A DNA stretch of 64,000 nucleotides from the NCBI RefSeq assembly GCF_023707985.1, contig NZ_BRCF01000001.1:431967-495966 (forward strand), read 5' to 3'. Positions within the stretch are counted from its first letter, which is position 1; every line of letters begins with the position of its first letter. This DNA is from Sporosarcina sp. NCCP-2716 (GTDB lineage Bacteria; Bacillota; Bacilli; Bacillales_A; Planococcaceae). Made by a program: the position numbers and the translations under genes. Shown piece by piece: positions 59,153 to 64,000 of this stretch. Under the pieces are notes generated by a model that worked only from the letters and a program-made list of their open reading frames with translations, did no database searches and was not told the DNA's origin.

Positions 59153-59671
59153 ATGATGTACAAGAATTTCCTGCCAGACGAGTATGTAAAGGATGTCTAC
59201 CAGCTTTCAGCGGAGGCGCTCCTTGCAAAAGGTGTGAAAGGCATCATCACGGATCTGGACAATACGCTCGTTGCCTGGGACCGGCCGGATGCGACGCCTG
59301 AAATTGCCTCCTGGATAAAAGAGATGCAAGATGCAGGCCTGAAAGTGACGATCCTGTCCAACAACAACGAACTGCGTGTCAAGTCGTTCTGCGATCCGAT
59401 CGGCATGCCCTTCATCTTCGCTGCGAGGAAGCCGCTGAAGAAATCATTCAAGCTGGCCCTCACCCAGATGAATCTGAAAAAAGATGAAGTGGTCATGATC
59501 GGCGACCAGGTGATGACAGATGTGCTCGGCGGCAACCGCTTTGGTCTCCATACTATCCTCGTTGTCCCTGTGGCGAAATCGGATGGCAAAATGACGAAGA
59601 TCAATCGGATGATCGAACGGAGAATCATGAAGAAGTTCAAACAAAAAGGACTGATTTCTTGGGAGGAATAG
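59153..59671 (+). CDS. yqeG: HAD-type phosphatase YqeG
   Basis: 172 residues, HAD superfamily IIIA. TDLDNTLVAWD (nucleophile Asp, about 32-42), LSNNN (motif II), ARKPLKK (Lys) and GDQVMTDVLGGNR (motif IV). Related to PGP-type phosphatases; bacterial substrate unknown. ATG 59153 or ATG 59156 may be used; GGAG lies at 59144-59147. It overlaps yqeH in leading the operon. Confidence 0.92.
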   Translation: MMYKNFLPDEYVKDVYQLSAEALLAKGVKGIITDLDNTLVAWDRPDATPEIASWIKEMQDAGLKVTILSNNNELRVKSFCDPIGMPFIFAARKPLKKSFKLALTQMNLKKDEVVMIGDQVMTDVLGGNRFGLHTILVVPVAKSDGKMTKINRMIERRIMKKFKQKGLISWEE

Positions 59672-59673
59672 AT

Positions 59674-60771
59674 TTGGAACTAACTTGTATCGGCTGCGGC
59701 ATCACCATCCAGACGGATCAGCCGGGGAAAGAGGGCTATGCACCGCCTGCATCCCTGGAGAAAGAGGAAGTCATCTGCCAGCGGTGTTTCCGGCTGCGGA
59801 ATTATAACGAACTGCAGCCTGTCTCCTTATCGGGCGATGATTTCCTTGCGATATTGAACGGGATCGGCGACCGCAGCGGCCTTGTCGTCCTCGTCGTCGA
59901 CATCTTCGACTTCAACGGCAGCTGGATCCATGGGCTGCAGCGCTTTGTCGGGAAGAAGGATATTCTGCTGATCGGCAACAAAGCAGATGTCCTGCCGAAA
60001 TCTGTGAAACGGTCAAAATTGATCAATTGGATGAGGGAAGCCGCATCCAAGCTCGGATTGAAGCCGGCTGACGTTTTGCTTGTGTCGGCTGCGAAAGGTC
60101 AGGGCGTGCCGGAAGCGCTGGAACGGATCGAGGAACTGCGCAAAGGACAGGATGTCTACGTCGTCGGCTGTACAAATGTCGGCAAATCGACATTCATCAA
60201 CCGGATCATTAAAAATGCAACCGGCACGGGAGAAGTGATCACCACTTCCCATTTCCCGGGTACTACGCTCGATTTGGTGGAAATCCCTCTTGATGACGGA
60301 AGAGCAATCTACGACACTCCGGGCATCATCAACAATCACCAGATGGCGCATTATCTCGATCCGAGTGAATTGAAAGCGATCACCCCGAAAAAAGAGCTGA
60401 AACCGAAAATATTCCAGCTGAACGCAGAGCAGACACTGTATATCGGCGGGCTTGCCCGTTTCGACTTCCTGCAGGGCGAACGCTCCTCGTTCACTGTCTA
60501 TACGTCAAATGAGCTCAACATCCACCGCACGAAACTGGAGAACGCGGACATGCTCTATGAAACCCATAGAGGCGGCATGCTCGCTCCGCCGAGTGAACAG
60601 TCACTCGACAAGTTCCCGGACTTGGTCCGTCATGAGTTTTCGGTCAAGAAGCCGAAGACCGATATCGTCATCTCGGGACTCGGCTGGATTACGGTGCAGC
60701 ATGCGAATGTCGTGGTCGCTGTCCACGCACCGCGCGGGGTCGATGTAATGCTGCGCACGTCATTAATCTGA
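59674..60771 (+). CDS. yqeH: Circularly permuted GTPase YqeH
   Basis: 365 residues. N-terminal zinc finger (CIGCG ... CQRCF), then permuted GTPase motifs in the order G4 NKADVLP, G5 SAAKGQG, G1 GCTNVGKST, G3 DTPGI, and a C-terminal RNA-binding domain. Needed for 30S ribosome assembly in B. subtilis. Start TTG 59674 has GGGAGGA 6 bases upstream. Confidence 0.95.
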   Translation: MELTCIGCGITIQTDQPGKEGYAPPASLEKEEVICQRCFRLRNYNELQPVSLSGDDFLAILNGIGDRSGLVVLVVDIFDFNGSWIHGLQRFVGKKDILLIGNKADVLPKSVKRSKLINWMREAASKLGLKPADVLLVSAAKGQGVPEALERIEELRKGQDVYVVGCTNVGKSTFINRIIKNATGTGEVITTSHFPGTTLDLVEIPLDDGRAIYDTPGIINNHQMAHYLDPSELKAITPKKELKPKIFQLNAEQTLYIGGLARFDFLQGERSSFTVYTSNELNIHRTKLENADMLYETHRGGMLAPPSEQSLDKFPDLVRHEFSVKKPKTDIVISGLGWITVQHANVVVAVHAPRGVDVMLRTSLI

Positions 60772-60787
60772 AGTAAGGGGGATTCCG

Positions 60788-61630
60788 ATGAAACAATGGT
60801 TCGCTGTCATAGGGGATCCGATCGCCCAGTCGCTGTCTCCCTGCATGCATGATGAATGGCTGAAGGAAAACGGACTGGATGCGTCCTACGTGCCGATCCG
60901 TGTCCCGCGCGGTACGGCGGCAGATGGCATCAGCAGTCTGCGGCTGCTCGGCTGCAGCGGCTGGAATGTGACCGTTCCCCATAAGAGTGACGTCATGCCG
61001 CATCTCGACCGGATCGATGGGCAGGCAGCCAGGATGGGAGCCGTCAATACAGTGATCCGGGAAGCGGATGGGACGCTGACCGGCGCCAACACGGACGGCA
61101 GCGGGTTCGTCCGGGCATTGGAGGAAGTCTACGGGCCCAATCGTAAAAACGATGAAATCCTCCTGATCGGAGCGGGCGGAGCAGCGAAAGGGATCGCATT
61201 CGCGCTTGAGGAAAACGGATACGGACATATGACGGTCACGAACCGGACGAGAGAGCGGGCAGAACTGCTGAGCAGCAGACTGGACCGTTCCGCTGTTCTG
61301 ACCATCGAGGAAGCGGAAGAGCAGCTCGGCCGGTTCGGCATCGTCATCCAGACGACGACGGTCGGCATGAGCTACTCGGAAGCGGGCGTCCCCCTGTGCC
61401 TCGATTCACTTGAACCAGGCACCGCGGTGATCGACATCATCTACAATCCCCTGGAGACCGAATTCCTGAAACGAGCCCGCGCACGGGGGGCGGAGACGAC
61501 GAACGGCGTCGGCATGTTCGTCCATCAGGGAGCTCTCGCATTCGAGCGGTGGACAGGTATCAGACCGGATACCGCCGGCATGATCCGGCGATTAACACAA
61601 CAATTGGAGGAAGACCATGTTAACGAGTAA
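60788..61630 (+). CDS. aroE: Shikimate 5-dehydrogenase
   Basis: NADPH-dependent reduction of 3-dehydroshikimate. 280 residues. Substrate site SLSPCMHD (about 15-22), catalytic Lys in NVTVPHKSDV, catalytic Asp in GANTDGSGF, and NADP loop GAGGAAKGIAFAL. Start ATG after TAAGGGGG. The enzyme two steps later, AroA, is encoded at the start of the window. Its stop overlaps yqeI. Confidence 0.96.
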   Translation: MKQWFAVIGDPIAQSLSPCMHDEWLKENGLDASYVPIRVPRGTAADGISSLRLLGCSGWNVTVPHKSDVMPHLDRIDGQAARMGAVNTVIREADGTLTGANTDGSGFVRALEEVYGPNRKNDEILLIGAGGAAKGIAFALEENGYGHMTVTNRTRERAELLSSRLDRSAVLTIEEAEEQLGRFGIVIQTTTVGMSYSEAGVPLCLDSLEPGTAVIDIIYNPLETEFLKRARARGAETTNGVGMFVHQGALAFERWTGIRPDTAGMIRRLTQQLEEDHVNE

Positions 61631-61907
61631 ACAAAAAAGTTACCTCAGAAGTGAAGCGCATCACCTGCAGCCGATTTTCCAGATCGGCAAGAGCGGCTTG
61701 ACACAGCCGATCGTCAAACAGATCGAAGAGGCCCTCGAAGCACGGGAGCTCATCAAAGTCTCTGTCCTGCAGAATTGCGAGCAGGACAAAGAGGAGATTG
61801 CACAACTGCTCGGTGAGGAAAATGGAATTGAAGTTGTCCAGGTGATCGGAAAAACGATCGTCCTCTACAAGGAATCATCGGAGAAGAAAAAGATCGAATT
61901 GCCATAA
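61617..61907 (+). CDS. yqeI: CRM-domain RNA-binding protein YqeI (YhbY family)
   Basis: 96 residues, single CRM/YhbY domain. LRSEAHHLQPIFQIGKSGLT contains the GxxG (GKSG) RNA-binding loop. Associates with pre-50S ribosomes in E. coli. Translation is coupled to aroE by 14 bases of overlap. Confidence 0.93.
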   Translation: MLTSKQKSYLRSEAHHLQPIFQIGKSGLTQPIVKQIEEALEARELIKVSVLQNCEQDKEEIAQLLGEENGIEVVQVIGKTIVLYKESSEKKKIELP

Positions 61908-61918
61908 GGAGTGTCATC

Positions 61919-62488
61919 ATGCGGAAAATCGGTATACTCGGCGGCACATTCAACCCGCCGCACATCGGTCACCTGATCATGGCGGACGAAGTATGTGATG
62001 CACTAGGACTCGATGAGGTGCGGCTCATGCCGACCGCCATCCCTCCCCATAAGCTGCTGGCGGATACGGCCAGCCCCCGGCAGCGGCTTGAGATGACGGC
62101 ACTTGCCGTGCAGGGGAACAGCCGGCTTACGGTGTGTGATGAGGAAGTGGCGTCAGGCGGCGTATCCTATACGGTGATCACGATGGGTCGGCTGATGGAA
62201 AAGGAACCGGATGCCGAGTTCCATTTCATCATAGGCGGCGATATGATCGATTCGCTTCATACGTGGCGCGGCATAGACCGGCTGCTGACGATGGTGCGGT
62301 TTGTCGGTGTCCGCCGACCAGGCACCGCCGGGCATACCGAACTGCCGATCAATTATGTCGAAGTCCCGCTGATCGATGTCTCCTCGACGATGCTACGGAA
62401 CAGATACCGCTCGCAAAGGACGACCGGCTATCTGATCCCGCCATCCGTCGACCGCTACATTCGGAAGGAGCGATTATATGGATCTTGA
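61919..62488 (+). CDS. nadD: Nicotinate-nucleotide adenylyltransferase
   Basis: Makes deamido-NAD from nicotinate mononucleotide and ATP. 189 residues. GGTFNPPHIGHL (the HxGH motif, about 8-19) and VSSTMLRNR (the ISSTxxR motif, about 153-161). AGGAGTG precedes the ATG. NAD control elsewhere in the window is represented by niaR. Overlaps yqeK. Confidence 0.96.
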   Translation: MRKIGILGGTFNPPHIGHLIMADEVCDALGLDEVRLMPTAIPPHKLLADTASPRQRLEMTALAVQGNSRLTVCDEEVASGGVSYTVITMGRLMEKEPDAEFHFIIGGDMIDSLHTWRGIDRLLTMVRFVGVRRPGTAGHTELPINYVEVPLIDVSSTMLRNRYRSQRTTGYLIPPSVDRYIRKERLYGS

Positions 62489-63032
62489 CAACCTGATCAG
62501 TGATCTGCAGCAGCGGCTGCCGCTGCGGCGCTTCGAACACGTTTTACGGGTCACGGAAACAGCGAGGGCGCTCGCGGCCATGCATGGCGTGCCTGCAGAC
62601 AAGGCGGAGACGGCGGCCCTGTTCCACGATATCGCGAAAAGCATGAGTGCCGACGGGCTGCAGCGGCTGCTGACAGACCGCGGGACCGGACCGGAGCTTT
62701 TCAAATTCAACAAAGAGCTTTGGCATGCACCGGCCGGGGCGTTGATCGCTGAAGAGGAATACGGAATCACGGACAGGGACATCCTGAATGCCATCCGTTT
62801 CCACACGACCGGAAGAGCCGCGATGTCCGACCTGGAAATGGTCGTCTATGTAGCGGACATGATCGAACCCGGTCGGGAGTTTCCGGGGGTGGAGGAACTG
62901 CGCCGCCATGCGGAAGGCCCGTTGTCCGGGGTGATGGAAGCCTGTATCGTCCACTCGGTTCAGCATTTGGTCAGCAAGCGGGTGCCCGTGCATCCGGATT
63001 CCATAGAATGCTATAATTATTTTGTACAGTGA
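62478..63032 (+). CDS. yqeK: HD-domain Ap4A hydrolase YqeK
   Basis: 184 residues. HD site: H in RRFEHVLRV (about 19), HD in LFHDIAKSM (about 53-54), a second His in FHTTGRA, and Asp in VYVADMIEPGR. Family members split Ap4A symmetrically to two ADP. Start lies within nadD; GGAAGGAG precedes it. Confidence 0.93.
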   Translation: MDLDNLISDLQQRLPLRRFEHVLRVTETARALAAMHGVPADKAETAALFHDIAKSMSADGLQRLLTDRGTGPELFKFNKELWHAPAGALIAEEEYGITDRDILNAIRFHTTGRAAMSDLEMVVYVADMIEPGREFPGVEELRRHAEGPLSGVMEACIVHSVQHLVSKRVPVHPDSIECYNYFVQ

Positions 63033-63047
63033 AAGGAAAGTGAACCA

Positions 63048-63398
63048 ATGCCAACATTATTAGAAGTGACATTCAAAGCAGCAGACGATAAACGCGCGGA
63101 AGACATTGTCGTGCTGAATATGGAAGGGGTCTCCCTCGTGGCGGATTTCTTCGTCATCTGCCATGCCAATTCAGAGCGTCAAGTCCAGGCGATTGCACGT
63201 GAAATCGCGGACAAGGCTGCAGAAGAACAGTACGACGTGAAACGGATCGAAGGGATGGACGCCGGACGGTGGGTGCTCGTCGACCTCGGTGACGTCATCG
63301 CGCATGTCTTCCACAAGGATGAGCGGAGCTTCTACAACCTCGAGAGACTTTGGGGAGACGCACCTGAAATCGAAGTGGCGGATGATACTGTCCAATGA
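63048..63398 (+). CDS. rsfS: Ribosomal silencing factor RsfS
   Basis: 116 residues. Conserved DIVVLNMEGVSLVADFFVI and WVLVDLGDVIAHVF regions of the RsfS/Iojap family. Binds uL14 and blocks subunit joining when nutrients are low. AAAGGAAAGTG precedes the ATG; the stop overlaps the next gene. Confidence 0.95.
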   Translation: MPTLLEVTFKAADDKRAEDIVVLNMEGVSLVADFFVICHANSERQVQAIAREIADKAAEEQYDVKRIEGMDAGRWVLVDLGDVIAHVFHKDERSFYNLERLWGDAPEIEVADDTVQ

Positions 63399-64000
63399 TG
63401 TACTCGAAATTTGCAGCTGTCTATGACGAACTGATGGCGGATATTCCCTACGGTGACTATGTACAGCTCATTGAAACTGCACTCGGAACAGCTGCAGACA
63501 AAAAGATCCTGGATGTCGCTTGCGGCACCGGGATCCTTTCTGTTTTGCTGGCAGGGCAGGGAGCACATGTCACGGGGATCGACTTGTCCGATGAGATGCT
63601 GACAGTAGCACGCAAACGGGCGGCTGGACAGGGCCTCTCCATCGATTTCCATCATCAGGCGATGCAGAAGCTTGACGTATCCGGTCAGTTCGATGCCGCA
63701 GTCATCCCGATCGACTCACTGAACTACCTGGAGAGCGAACAGGATGTCCTCGATACGTTCACCGGCATCCTGCATCTACTGCGCCCGGGCGGCCTGCTCC
63801 TGTTCGATGTCCACTCAACATTCAAGACGGATGTCATCTTCCAGGAAGGACCGTTCACATACGACAGCCGGAGCATCTCGTACATATGGGAGACAGCGCC
63901 GGGTGACGAACCGCATGCCGTCCGCTCGGAACTTGCTTTCTTCGTCCGCGGATCGGATGGACGGTACGACCGCTTCGACGAAGTGCACGAACAGCGGACT
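63395..64000 (+). CDS. yqeM: Class I SAM-dependent methyltransferase YqeM, 3' truncated
   Basis: 202 residues to the window edge; the stop lies beyond it. Rossmann methyltransferase with motif I ILDVACGTGILSVLLA (about 37-52), GIDLSDEM (acidic residue for SAM ribose), and LRPGGLLLFDVHS. Starts MMYSKFAAVYDELM; ATG 63395 overlaps the rsfS stop, ATG 63398 is the alternative. Substrate unknown. Follows rsfS as in B. subtilis. Confidence 0.93.
   Translation, partial: MMYSKFAAVYDELMADIPYGDYVQLIETALGTAADKKILDVACGTGILSVLLAGQGAHVTGIDLSDEMLTVARKRAAGQGLSIDFHHQAMQKLDVSGQFDAAVIPIDSLNYLESEQDVLDTFTGILHLLRPGGLLLFDVHSTFKTDVIFQEGPFTYDSRSISYIWETAPGDEPHAVRSELAFFVRGSDGRYDRFDEVHEQRT

Overview
The window is a gene-dense, GC-rich (by eye above 50%) piece of a Bacillales chromosome. 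Gene order, small conserved proteins (YpiB, YppE, GpsB, YpeQ, YrzB, IreB/YrzL), a Bacillus-type RNase P RNA and strong Shine-Dalgarno sites all point to Firmicutes. High GC plus several order and content differences from Bacillus subtilis suggest a Planococcaceae-type relative; this assignment is inference. No tRNA, rRNA, insertion sequence, prophage, CRISPR array or transferred island was recognised. Almost every base belongs to a conserved housekeeping gene or its control region.

Layout. Block A (about 1-41.4 kb) follows the B. subtilis aroA-ypiA-ypiB-ypiF-qcrABC-ypjA ... dapB-bshA-cca-birA-panBCD-dinG-ypmB-aspB-asnS-dnaD-nth-ypoC-ponA-recU-yppE-yprAB(mrfAB)-gpsB-rnpB-ypsC-ypvA-dynA ... ypgQ order. 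It holds the end of the shikimate pathway, the menaquinol:cytochrome c reductase, lysine and bacillithiol steps, biotin ligase, pantothenate synthesis, Asp/Asn metabolism and charging, replication initiation and DNA repair, peptidoglycan synthesis with its regulator GpsB, and RNA processing. Block B (41.4-58.1 kb) is the niaR/rarA-cymR-iscS-mnmA-yrrB-recD2-alaS-yrzL-ruvX-yrzB-mltG-trmR-udk-greA-yrrS-mtnN region: NAD and cysteine regulation, tRNA thiolation and methylation, alanyl-tRNA synthesis under a T-box, and nucleoside salvage. A 26-residue membrane ORF and an uninterrupted sigK lie at the junction. Block C (59.1 kb to the end) is yqeG-yqeH-aroE-yqeI-nadD-yqeK-rsfS-yqeM, dominated by ribosome-assembly factors and NAD synthesis.

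Compared with the B. subtilis arrangement several genes are absent from their usual places: mgsA and bshB1 (between dapB and bshA), ypmA (after dinG), trhP1/trhP2 (between trmR and udk) and pbpI (between greA and yrrS). The most interesting regulatory structure is the panB leader, which has an intrinsic terminator and a competing upstream segment, so pantothenate synthesis looks attenuated. Other points are divergent ypjC/ypjD promoters sharing a -35 box, terminators built into the last codons of ypeQ and niaR, a long Asn/Gly-rich tail on the class A penicillin-binding protein, and an orphan CheX-type phosphatase beside the dynamin gene. I see no clearly new multi-gene system; the window is mostly core genome.
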